15,531 nt of DNA from Chitinophagaceae bacterium (lineage in GTDB: Bacteria > Bacteroidota > Bacteroidia > Chitinophagales > Chitinophagaceae). A program made the translations under genes and the position numbers. The notes beneath the pieces were generated by a model, which made no database searches, was not told where the DNA came from, and saw only the letters and a list, made by a program, of their open reading frames with translations. Below are positions 1 through 6,627 of the stretch, one piece after another (the stretch's first letter is position 1; each line of letters opens with the position of its first letter). The stretch is from NCBI GenBank assembly GCA_025455245.1, contig JALOMX010000008.1, forward strand, positions 1-15,531. Direction: 5' to 3'.

Positions 1-2046
1 CAAACCATACCCGATTTGCCTTGTAAATCGGCGGCTATGCTTTACTTCCCCGGCATTTATGAAGCCTGTAATTCAATAATGGCCCTTAAGGAAGCCGGCG
101 CCGAAGCACTTGAACTGATGGACCGCAATGCCCTGAAAAGTGTAGAACATTTGCCGGGCTTGCCTGATTTTTTTCAGCATTTGCCACCGGATGCTGCTGC
201 ACTGCTTTGCGAATTTCAGGCAGAAAATAAGGCCGAACTCGAAAAGGCTTTAGCCAAAGCTATGCTTGTTTGCAACCGTCTTGAGTTGCTTCATCCCGCT
301 GAATTTACTGCCCGCGAAAAGAATCGGCTATTTTACTGGAAAATCAGAAAAGGCTTGTTCCCAAGTGTTGGCGCTGTAAGGAACCGCGGGACGACGGTAA
401 TTCTGGAGGATATTGCTTTTCCGGTAGAGCATCTTGCAGATGCATTGATAGATTTAAAACAGTTATTTCAAAAATTCGGATACGATAATGCCATCATTTT
501 CGGGCACGCCAAAGAGGGGAACATACATTTTGTTATCACGCAATTACTTGACAAGGACGCTGAGGTAAAAAGATATGATGCTTTCATGCGGGAAGTGGTA
601 AGCCTTGTGTTGGAAAAGTATCAGGGTGCTTTAAAGGCAGAACATGGTACCGGACGAAACATGGCACCTTTTGTAGAGGCTGAATGGGGTGGGGTAGCTT
701 ACCGTATTATGAGTGAGTTAAAAAATACGGTTGACCCGCTGAACCTGCTGAATCCGGGAGTCATCATAAATTCTGACAAGGAAGCACACATAAAGGACCT
801 GAAGCAAATGCCCGAGGTGGAACATGAAGTTGATAAATGTATTGAATGCGGGTTTTGCGAACACCATTGTCCGAGTAAGGATGTAACCCTGACCCCGAGG
901 CAGCGCATTCAGGTACGCAGGCATTTAAAACAAATGGAAGTAAGCGGTGAGTCACGGGAGTACAGGCAACTTGTAAATGAGTTTCAGTATTCCGGACTCG
1001 ACACCTGTGCAGTAGATGGTCTTTGTCAGACAGACTGTCCGGTGGGGATTAATACAGGTGATTTGGTGAAAAGATTGCGAAGTGAGCAACATGGAAAGTT
1101 TTCGAAAGGGGTGGCCAAAATGTTGTCGCATCAATTTAAGCTTGTAGAAAGGTTACTGAAGGGCTTGCTTTTCCTTGGCAATTTAATGAATACGCTCTTT
1201 GGTAAGCGTTTCATGCCTCGTTTTACAAGCGGAATCAAAAAAGTAATCCCTTCAATGCCCCTTTGGTGGAATGAATTGGGAAAACCTCCGGGGCAATTGT
1301 ATCAACATCCCGACAATCCCCAATATGTGTACCTGAGTGCGTGCATTCAGCGCATGATGGGAAATGATATGGAGAAGGGCAGTGTTCAGCAGGCTATGTT
1401 GGAGGCCTGTAAAAATGCCGGACTGAGCATGTTACTTCCTAAAGATTTAAGTGGTCATTGTTGCGGTCAGGCTTTCAGCAGTAAAGGTTATTTTGATGCA
1501 GCTTATATTCGGCAACGGGCACTCATTGACGCACTCTGGAAATGGACAAAAGAAGGTAAATTGCCGGTGGTTTGTGATTTTTCGAGTTGTACTTACACCT
1601 TGTTAAAAGCAGGGAGTCATCTTGAGGAAAGTTATCGGGAAAAATTATCAAAGCTCATTATTTACGACAGCATCCAATTTCTGAAGGAGGTTGTGCTTCC
1701 TGAACTGCCTGCCATTGAAAAAAAGACAAAAGTTGTTTTGCATCCCGGTTGTGCCGCTTCCAAAATGGAACTTGCCGGTGCAATGAAAGAATTGGCCGCG
1801 CAGTGTGCTGAAAATGTAGTTATTCCAGCAGATGCAGGTTGCTGCGGAATGGCCGGTGACAGGGGATTTTTATTCCCGGAATTAACCAAAGGAGCAACAG
1901 CAAAGGAATTGAATGAAGCTGCTGAAAACTCAGCAGATGGTTATTATGCAAGTGCAAAAACCTGTGAAATGGCATTAACCCATTTTAGCGGCAAGCCTTA
2001 TCGCCATATTGTTTACCTTGTAAATGAAGCAACAGAAAGGACGTAG
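1..2046 (+). CDS. FAD-linked oxidase / Fe-S oxidoreductase, D-lactate dehydrogenase type (5' truncated by window edge)
   Basis: The frame is open from base 1, so the N-terminal FAD-binding half lies outside the window; the first ATG (base 16) is internal. Numbering from that Met, residues 1-260 match the C-terminal domain of FAD-linked oxidases (GHAKEGN with H164, EHGTGRN with H210, then DPLNLLNPG). A ferredoxin-like segment follows with two Cys clusters, CIECGFCEHHCP from C275 and CAVDGLCQTDCP from C331, each fit to bind a 4Fe-4S cluster. The C-terminal part carries two CCG-type motifs (CC at 482-483 and 609-610) as in GlpC/heterodisulfide-reductase-like subunits. This order is known from Shewanella-type Dld and related membrane-associated 2-hydroxyacid dehydrogenases that pass electrons to quinone. 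D-lactate is the likeliest substrate, but glycolate or another 2-hydroxyacid cannot be excluded. It ends in TAG, 3 nt from the convergent CHAD gene. Confidence 0.85.
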   Translation, partial: QTIPDLPCKSAAMLYFPGIYEACNSIMALKEAGAEALELMDRNALKSVEHLPGLPDFFQHLPPDAAALLCEFQAENKAELEKALAKAMLVCNRLELLHPAEFTAREKNRLFYWKIRKGLFPSVGAVRNRGTTVILEDIAFPVEHLADALIDLKQLFQKFGYDNAIIFGHAKEGNIHFVITQLLDKDAEVKRYDAFMREVVSLVLEKYQGALKAEHGTGRNMAPFVEAEWGGVAYRIMSELKNTVDPLNLLNPGVIINSDKEAHIKDLKQMPEVEHEVDKCIECGFCEHHCPSKDVTLTPRQRIQVRRHLKQMEVSGESREYRQLVNEFQYSGLDTCAVDGLCQTDCPVGINTGDLVKRLRSEQHGKFSKGVAKMLSHQFKLVERLLKGLLFLGNLMNTLFGKRFMPRFTSGIKKVIPSMPLWWNELGKPPGQLYQHPDNPQYVYLSACIQRMMGNDMEKGSVQQAMLEACKNAGLSMLLPKDLSGHCCGQAFSSKGYFDAAYIRQRALIDALWKWTKEGKLPVVCDFSSCTYTLLKAGSHLEESYREKLSKLIIYDSIQFLKEVVLPELPAIEKKTKVVLHPGCAASKMELAGAMKELAAQCAENVVIPADAGCCGMAGDRGFLFPELTKGATAKELNEAAENSADGYYASAKTCEMALTHFSGKPYRHIVYLVNEATERT

Positions 2047-2049
2047 GGT

Positions 2050-2832
2050 TTAGGTTTGTTTGTGAAGGAGGTATAACCTAATATTCCTCATGAGTTCTCT
2101 TTTAATTTCAGATTCCTTTTTTTTCACCTGTTTTATAAGTTCTGTATTTGGGGTGTCCGGATCTTGTGAATGTATGGTTAACCAATGTACGGTATTCCAC
2201 CAATCGTGCCAGAATCCTAGTTTATGCTGAATGGTTTGCAGATTTAGACCCGAAACAGGATCTTTTGCCAAATCATGGTGGCTATGAAAAGCTTCTGACT
2301 GATAAATCTGATTCTTCAGCATTTTACGTAAATCGTGCAGTTGATCAGCATCCCTTGGGTTGATTCTGCTCATATGTTCTTCCACCTTTACCTTATAATT
2401 TTTTCGGTTCAACTTCATGAGGTATCCTGAAGTTATCCGGTAGAATTGTTTGTACTTTATCAGTTCATCTAAAACCTCATTTCGGAATGAAGAGGTTTCA
2501 AGTTTGGTTTTCAGGCTCTTCTTTTCTTTTTTTATTTCAGTTTGTATCAGTTCGTCAAGATGGGGGTATTTTGAAAAATCAGGTAAGGTTTCAAGACAGG
2601 ATTTAATAACCTGAAGATCCCGTGTACGTGCCCCTAACCGAAAAAGTTTCCGGATATGCGGAAAACTATTCTTAAAAGGAATGGAATCGGCCACCGGATG
2701 GATGAGCCATAAGGCTTTAAGCCTTTTAACGATTACCCTTAGGTCATGAATCACTTCGCGATCCACAGACCTGTTTGTTAAGCGCTTTAACTGCAGGATC
2801 AGATGGTCGATATGTTGTGTGGCGAAACTCAT
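2050..2832 (-). CDS. CHAD domain-containing protein
   Basis: A 260-residue protein rich in Lys, Arg and His. It shows the CHAD signature twice: IHDLRVIVKRLKAL around H29 and LHDLRKMLKN around H166, with the linked RTRDLQVI at about 69-76 and a possible further copy near LGFWHDWW (205-212). CHAD domains are alpha-helical bundles with conserved histidines that bind polyphosphate and are often fused or adjacent to CYTH triphosphatases. Here the domain stands alone and no CYTH or polyphosphate kinase gene is visible nearby, so a role in polyphosphate binding is inferred from the family only. The ATG start at 2832 is the natural one; a terminator for the upstream sucC lies between the two genes, suggesting a separate transcript. 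It ends with TAA, 3 nt from the stop of the convergent oxidoreductase gene. Confidence 0.85.
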   Translation of the reverse strand: MSFATQHIDHLILQLKRLTNRSVDREVIHDLRVIVKRLKALWLIHPVADSIPFKNSFPHIRKLFRLGARTRDLQVIKSCLETLPDFSKYPHLDELIQTEIKKEKKSLKTKLETSSFRNEVLDELIKYKQFYRITSGYLMKLNRKNYKVKVEEHMSRINPRDADQLHDLRKMLKNQIYQSEAFHSHHDLAKDPVSGLNLQTIQHKLGFWHDWWNTVHWLTIHSQDPDTPNTELIKQVKKKESEIKRELMRNIRLYLLHKQT

Positions 2833-2870
2833 GCAACGTTTAAAGTTACACCATGCCTGAGTAAATAGAA

Positions 2871-2897
2871 AAACCCGGAGGTCAATACTCCGGGTTT
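2871..2897 (-). terminator. Rho-independent terminator behind sucC
   Basis: A perfect 10-bp stem (2871-2880 with 2888-2897, core ACCCGGAG/CTCCGGGT) with a 7-nt loop. Read on the minus strand it is followed by a run of five T (2873-2869, shared with the stem end) and lies 30 nt after the sucC stop. On the plus strand the stem is followed by TTTTTT (2895-2900), so it could act in both directions. Confidence 0.8.
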
Positions 2898-2927
2898 TTT
2901 AAAAAAATGTGACTTAAAGCAAAATTA

Positions 2928-4139
2928 TCAGGCTACTGCTTTATTTACAAGTTCGGCAGCTTCACTTAAAAGTATGGCGCTTTGCACCTTTAATCCGCTT
3001 TCATCAATTAGCTTTTTGGCTTCTTCGGCATTAGTGCCCTGTAAACGTACAATTATGGGAATGTTGATTTCGCCGATGGTATTGTAAGCATCAATAACCC
3101 CTTGTGCCACCCGGTCGCAACGAACGATTCCACCAAAAATATTGATGAGGATCGCTTTAACTTTTGGATCCTTCAAAATAATACGGAATCCGGCTTCTAC
3201 GGTTTGGGCATTGGCCGAACCACCTACATCAAGGAAGTTGGCGGGTTCACCACCGCTGAGTTTAATCATATCCATGGTTGCCATGGCAAGGCCGGCACCA
3301 TTTACCATACAGCCCACATTGCCGTCAAGTTTCACAAAATTCAGGTTAAACTGACCTGCTTCAACCTCTGTGGGGTCTTCTTCACTGATATCACGCATGG
3401 CAGCAAGATCCGGATGACGCATCAGGGCGTTGTCATCGAGGTTCATTTTACAATCGACCGCAATGATCTTATCATCACTTGTTTTAAACAGGGGATTGAT
3501 TTCAAGCATTCCGCAGTCGAGCCCTACGTATGCATTATAAAGGTTTGTTACAAACTTTACACAATTCTTAAAAGCTTCCCCAGACAGGCCAAGATTGAAT
3601 GCAATTTTTCTTGCCTGAAAACCCTGTAATCCGCCACCGGGGTGTACCCATTCTTTAAATATCTTTTCCGGAGTTTTGTGTGCAACCTCTTCGATGTCCA
3701 TTCCCCCTTCGGTACTGTACATAATTACATTCTGACCTTTTGAGCGGTCAAGCAAAATGCTGAGGTAAAATTCCTTAACAGGGTTGGGGCCCGGATAATA
3801 AACATCCTGCGCTATCAGGATCTTATTCACTTTTTTACCCGCTTCGCCGGTTTGAATGGTAACAAGGGTATGTCCAAGAATATTTTTTGCAATGGTGGTA
3901 ACATCATCAATTCCCTTTGCCACTGCAACACCTCTTTGTTCGGTTCCCACTATTTTTCCTTTACCCCGGCCGCCGGCATGAATTTGTGCCTTGATTACAG
4001 CAAAGTTGTTTCCGGTCTGGGTTTTAATTTGCCTGTAAGCTTCTTCCGCAGCCATCACAGATTCTACAGCAATGCCCTCCTGTACGGGAACATTGAACTT
4101 TTTTAGCAGCTCTTTCGCCTGATATTCATGCAAATTCAT
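2928..4139 (-). CDS. sucC: Succinyl-CoA ligase (ADP-forming) subunit beta
   Basis: A 403-residue SucC, normal length for the family. It catalyses, with SucD, the reversible conversion of succinyl-CoA plus ADP or GDP and phosphate to succinate, CoA and NTP in the TCA cycle. It starts MNLHEYQAKELL, the classic SucC N-terminus. An ATP-grasp domain covers about the first 235 residues (AGGRGKGKI, then LEINPLF) and the CoA-ligase domain follows (NGAGLAMATMDMIK, GGEPANFLDVGG, INIFGGIVRCD). The frame can be extended 20 codons upstream to 4199, but that extension is not SucC-like and would run through the candidate promoter at 4162-4169; ATG 4139 is therefore chosen. sucD, usually the next gene, is not in the window: a terminator and a CHAD gene follow instead. 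The PUR-alpha-like gene is divergent. Confidence 0.97.
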   Translation of the reverse strand: MNLHEYQAKELLKKFNVPVQEGIAVESVMAAEEAYRQIKTQTGNNFAVIKAQIHAGGRGKGKIVGTEQRGVAVAKGIDDVTTIAKNILGHTLVTIQTGEAGKKVNKILIAQDVYYPGPNPVKEFYLSILLDRSKGQNVIMYSTEGGMDIEEVAHKTPEKIFKEWVHPGGGLQGFQARKIAFNLGLSGEAFKNCVKFVTNLYNAYVGLDCGMLEINPLFKTSDDKIIAVDCKMNLDDNALMRHPDLAAMRDISEEDPTEVEAGQFNLNFVKLDGNVGCMVNGAGLAMATMDMIKLSGGEPANFLDVGGSANAQTVEAGFRIILKDPKVKAILINIFGGIVRCDRVAQGVIDAYNTIGEINIPIIVRLQGTNAEEAKKLIDESGLKVQSAILLSEAAELVNKAVA

Positions 4140-4161
4140 ACAGTAATTTTTTGAATGGGGG

Positions 4162-4169
4162 CGAAGATA
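4162..4169 (-). promoter_or_regulatory. Candidate -7 promoter element of sucC
   Basis: On the minus strand the bases read TATCTTCG, then C, one base away from the Bacteroidota -7 consensus TAnnTTTG, and end 22 nt before the sucC ATG. No good TTTG at the -33 position is present; TTTCG (4195-4191) sits at about the right distance. The same TAnnTTCGC pattern is found ahead of the arginine deiminase and S41 peptidase genes. Confidence 0.45.
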
Positions 4170-4207
4170 GGGCATTGCAAAAAGTATAACCGAAACCAAA
4201 TGGAAAT

Positions 4208-4237
4208 TTTGTCAAAAAAAAGGGTTTCATATATTTG
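4208..4237 (+). promoter_or_regulatory. Candidate sigma(ABfr)-type promoter of the PUR-alpha-like gene
   Basis: TTTG at 4208-4211, an 18-nt spacer, and TATATTTG at 4230-4237, an exact TAnnTTTG. Transcription would start near 4244, giving a leader of about 57 nt before the chosen GTG at 4301. This placement is the main argument against the longer reading frame that begins at TTG 4235 inside the -7 element. Confidence 0.6.
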
Positions 4238-4300
4238 TCACTCCATTGCAAACTAATTGTTAAACTATCCGCTTGTGCGGGAACCAAAACTAAGCGAACT

Positions 4301-4765
4301 GTGGGTTACGAAAACAACGACAGAAAACAGGACAGTGTTTACAGTAAAAGGATCAAAGCCGGTAAGCGGAGAACGTATTTCTTTGACATCAAAGCCACCC
4401 GTGCCAGCGATTATTACCTGACCATTACCGAAAGCAGGAAACGTTTTAATGACGACAGTTACGAAAGGCACAAAATTTTCCTGTACAAAGAAGATTTCAA
4501 TAAGTTCCTTAAAGGCTTGAACGAGGCAGTTGATTATGTGAAAACAGAATTAATGCCCAATTTCGACTTTGATGCATTTAACCATGAATATCCTGAAGTT
4601 GAAATAGACCCTGAATTGATTCCCAAGGATGTGAATGCCAATGGCAACGGGCAGGGAACCAAACAGGATATTCCTGAACTTAAGGAAACATCCATGATTA
4701 CACAACCTGTTCAAGAGGATTTGCCCGGAGGAAATGGAATCCAGGAAGAGGTAGATAAGTGGTAA
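4301..4765 (+). CDS. PUR-alpha-like DUF3276 family protein
   Basis: A 154-residue protein typical of the DUF3276/PUR family found across Bacteroidota. From residue 10 it reads QDSVYSKRIKAGKRRTYFFD, then ASDYYLTITESRKRF (about 36-50) and RHKIFLYKEDFNKFL (about 56-70). This beta-rich single PUR repeat is related to eukaryotic Pur-alpha and binds single-stranded nucleic acid in the few members studied; the cellular role is not established. The C-terminal 60 residues are acidic and low in complexity. I chose GTG 4301 (MGYENNDRKQ) because homology-like sequence begins there and a promoter covers the earlier TTG; no clear Shine-Dalgarno is present. A hairpin terminator follows at 4793. It is divergent from sucC. 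Confidence 0.85.
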   Translation: MGYENNDRKQDSVYSKRIKAGKRRTYFFDIKATRASDYYLTITESRKRFNDDSYERHKIFLYKEDFNKFLKGLNEAVDYVKTELMPNFDFDAFNHEYPEVEIDPELIPKDVNANGNGQGTKQDIPELKETSMITQPVQEDLPGGNGIQEEVDKW

Positions 4766-4792
4766 GCAATGATCTGATGATTACAACCTGAT

Positions 4793-4811
4793 AGCCCCGC
4801 AAGGGGCTTTT
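4793..4811 (+). terminator. Rho-independent terminator of the PUR-alpha-like gene
   Basis: Stem AGCCCC (4793-4798) with GGGGCT (4803-4808), a GCAA tetraloop, and TTTT at 4808-4811. It serves the plus strand. Its T run overlaps the stop codon of the convergent rpe gene (4810-4812), so the two transcripts end on top of each other. Confidence 0.7.
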
Positions 4812-5457
4812 ATATTGATTTGAGCCTGCTAATGGTTTCAGCAGGATTTTTGCTTCTGAAAACAGTGTTTCCTGCAACCAATACAGAAGCCCCAGCATTG
4901 ATCAGTAAACCTGCGTTTTCAACCGTAACCCCACCGTCAATTTCAATTTCTACATTTAGCCCTCTCTCATCGATCAATCTTCTTAGTTCCTTTATTTTTT
5001 TATAGGTATGTGGGATAAATGATTGGCCTCCAAAGCCCGGGTTAACGCTCATCAGGCAAACCATATCTATTTCATGGAGGATATCTTCAAGTGTGGATAC
5101 AGGTGTATGCGGATTGAGTGCAACACCTGCTTTCATCCCCAGGGATTTAATCTGCTGAACATTTCTATGCAGGTGGACACATGCTTCCATATGCACCGTC
5201 AGGATATCTGCCCCTGCTTTTTTAAATTCTTCGGCATATTTTTCTGGCTCAAGAATCATCAGGTGTACATCAAATGTTTTGTTCGTAGCTTTTCTTAAGC
5301 TTTCAATAACCGGCAGTCCAAAGCTGATGTTGGGTACAAACCTGCCATCCATAACGTCAAGATGCAGCCAGTCGGCTTCACTATTGTGAAACATTTCAAT
5401 TTCACGTTCAAGTTTTAAAAAATCAGCTGCGAGCAGTGACGGTGCTATTATGGCCAT
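4810..5457 (-). CDS. rpe: Ribulose-phosphate 3-epimerase
   Basis: A 215-residue TIM-barrel enzyme of normal length that interconverts D-ribulose 5-phosphate and D-xylulose 5-phosphate in the pentose phosphate pathway. It starts MAIIAPSLLAADF as expected. Metal-binding and catalytic positions are all present: HLDVMDG with H32 and D34, VHLM with H65, and EIDGGV with D174. The phosphate-binding loops MSVNPGFGGQ (136-145) and AGNTVF (195-200) are intact. It lies on the minus strand downstream of the ctlX remnant with a gap of about 75 nt, and has its own candidate -7 element, so it is probably transcribed at least partly on its own. No pentose-phosphate partner gene is nearby. Confidence 0.97.
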   Translation of the reverse strand: MAIIAPSLLAADFLKLEREIEMFHNSEADWLHLDVMDGRFVPNISFGLPVIESLRKATNKTFDVHLMILEPEKYAEEFKKAGADILTVHMEACVHLHRNVQQIKSLGMKAGVALNPHTPVSTLEDILHEIDMVCLMSVNPGFGGQSFIPHTYKKIKELRRLIDERGLNVEIEIDGGVTVENAGLLINAGASVLVAGNTVFRSKNPAETISRLKSI

Positions 5458-5478
5458 AAATAAATGATTGGTTGTTTG

Positions 5479-5486
5479 GAAAATTA
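5479..5486 (-). promoter_or_regulatory. Candidate -7 element of rpe
   Basis: The minus strand reads TAATTTTC, then C, ending 21 nt before the rpe ATG. The same nine bases (TAATTTTCC) lie 18 nt ahead of the secreted-protein gene at 13336. One mismatch to TAnnTTTG and no TTTG at the -33 distance, so it is weak. Confidence 0.3.
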
Positions 5487-5531
5487 TTCAATAAGTACAA
5501 ATGACAGGATAAATTGTATTCAGAAATTTAT

Positions 5532-6461
5532 TTAATCAGCATGGGTTTGCGGAAGATGGATTTCAGCCATCATACAACGCGCACTTCCACCCCCATTGGT
5601 TTCAATGGTTTTAAGGTCGCTGTACAAAACCCTGTTTAAAGATTGCAATAATTGCTGTTTATTTAAAGGTAATGCATCCCATGCCTGTTTACTCATTACA
5701 AGTATCTTTTCTCCCTCGGCATTGTGTACCTGAAGCATGTTACCTGCAAAATGATTCATTTGGTCATGGCTGATAGGGATGATGGCTTTCCCGCTCTCAG
5801 CAATTGCCCTTATAACCATATTTTTTTAATTGAGATCGGGTATGGCATCCAAACAAATTACAAAATACCAGTCTGCAACAGCCATCAAAACATTGGTATG
5901 GTAAATAGCAGTCCCTTTATCGTCTTCGGCATGAAATGCTACAGATGTATAGCCATTTTCATTGCACCATTGCTGCAGCAAGCCGGTATCCGTTCGGGGG
6001 CTCAGACAAGCATAGGCAATTTTATTTTCCCTGTCCAGTACCATACTTCCGGTTCCTTCCAGAAAAATATTTTCTGCTTCAAAATGACTGTAATCCAATG
6101 CGCCTTTGATATTGAATTTACTCCGAATGTGTTCAATAACCTCCGTTTTGCGTTCCAGTCTCCTGTTTACTGCATACATTGGATAGTATATGATGGTGCC
6201 ATCGGCATGAAATGAAATCCAGTTGTTCGGGAAAATACTATCAGGTGTATGCGGTTCGGGTGAGTCCTGAACAACGGTTATATTAATTCCTGCATGCTGA
6301 AGTTTTAAAACAAATTCATCAAACTCCTCAACGGCTCTTTTTTGGACATATTCCTGATTGGCATCTGCCATCTGAAAAGCGTTGTTAACTGCAGTCTCGG
6401 CATTATATCCAAATCTTGCAGGTCTTATCATCAGGATGTTATTGGTAGTCTGCTTTTCCAT
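5532..6461 (-). pseudogene. ctlX: Citrulline hydrolase CtlX-type amidinotransferase gene, interrupted by one in-frame TAA
   Basis: The frame from ATG 6461 to TAA 5532 encodes a 309-codon protein of the CtlX branch of the guanidino-modifying superfamily, with a single stop at codon 212 (TAA, 5828-5826). Before the stop are TTNNILMIRPARFGYN (5-20), DSIFPNNW with D74, FLEGTGS with E135, and YHTNVLMAVADWYFVICLD with H188. After it, in the same frame, are MNHFAGNMLQV (235-245), GEKILVMS and the nucleophile motif GGGSARCMMAEI with C296. Neither half alone holds the full catalytic set. The rest is intact, so the change is recent, an error, or tolerated. An ATG lies 9 nt after the stop codon, so reinitiation giving a 95-residue second peptide (5819-5532) is possible. 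A TTG at 6488 would add nine residues; ATG 6461 fits the family start better. CtlX-type enzymes convert citrulline to ornithine, matching the arginine deiminase gene upstream. Confidence 0.85.
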
Positions 6462-6571
6462 TACATTAAATCTGTTTCTATGATCCAATTAACTAAATCC
6501 TTTTACAATATGTTTAATTCATTGAATCAGATTTTTTTTGAATTTGATATACATATTCTCTTCATCTCAAC

Positions 6572-6591
6572 CTTGTCTGCCGACAGGCAAG
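6572..6591. repeat. Short palindromic hairpin between arginine deiminase and ctlX
   Basis: An 8-bp stem (6572-6579 with 6584-6591, including one G-T pair) around a CCGA tetraloop; the arms read CTTGTCTG and CAGGCAAG. No T run follows on either strand, so it is not a standard terminator. It directly abuts the 12-bp tandem repeat and has the look of a dispersed intergenic palindrome. Confidence 0.55.
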
Positions 6592-6627
6592 CTCAACCTA
6601 AACCTCAACCTTAACCTCAACCTAAAC
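6592..6627. repeat. Three tandem copies of a 12-bp unit CTCAACCTWAAC
   Basis: Units at 6592-6603, 6604-6615 and 6616-6627 differ at one base (A, T, A); a partial extra copy, CTCAACCTT, lies at 6566-6574 beyond the hairpin. The third unit runs into the 3' end of the arginine deiminase gene: its minus-strand GTTTAG supplies that gene's last codon (Val) and TAG stop. Confidence 0.8.

Noticed and set aside
2050..2081. Hairpin TTAGGTT/AACCTAA just after the oxidoreductase stop as a terminator
   Set aside because: Only 7 weak base pairs with an 18-nt loop and no T run; it is coding sequence of the CHAD gene.
3102..3629. 175-residue plus-strand frame inside sucC
   Set aside because: Fully antisense to sucC, with biased composition and no family features.
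4140..4199. N-terminal extension of SucC by 20 residues
   Set aside because: The extension is unlike SucC and covers the candidate promoter; MNLHEYQAKELL at 4139 is the family start.
5820..5828. Frameshift in the A7/T7 run as the cause of the ctlX split
   Set aside because: Both halves are in the same phase (5819 and 5828 differ by 9), so a simple indel in the run does not explain the stop; a base substitution does.
6592..6627. CRISPR array
   Set aside because: The 12-bp units are contiguous with no spacers and there are no cas genes.
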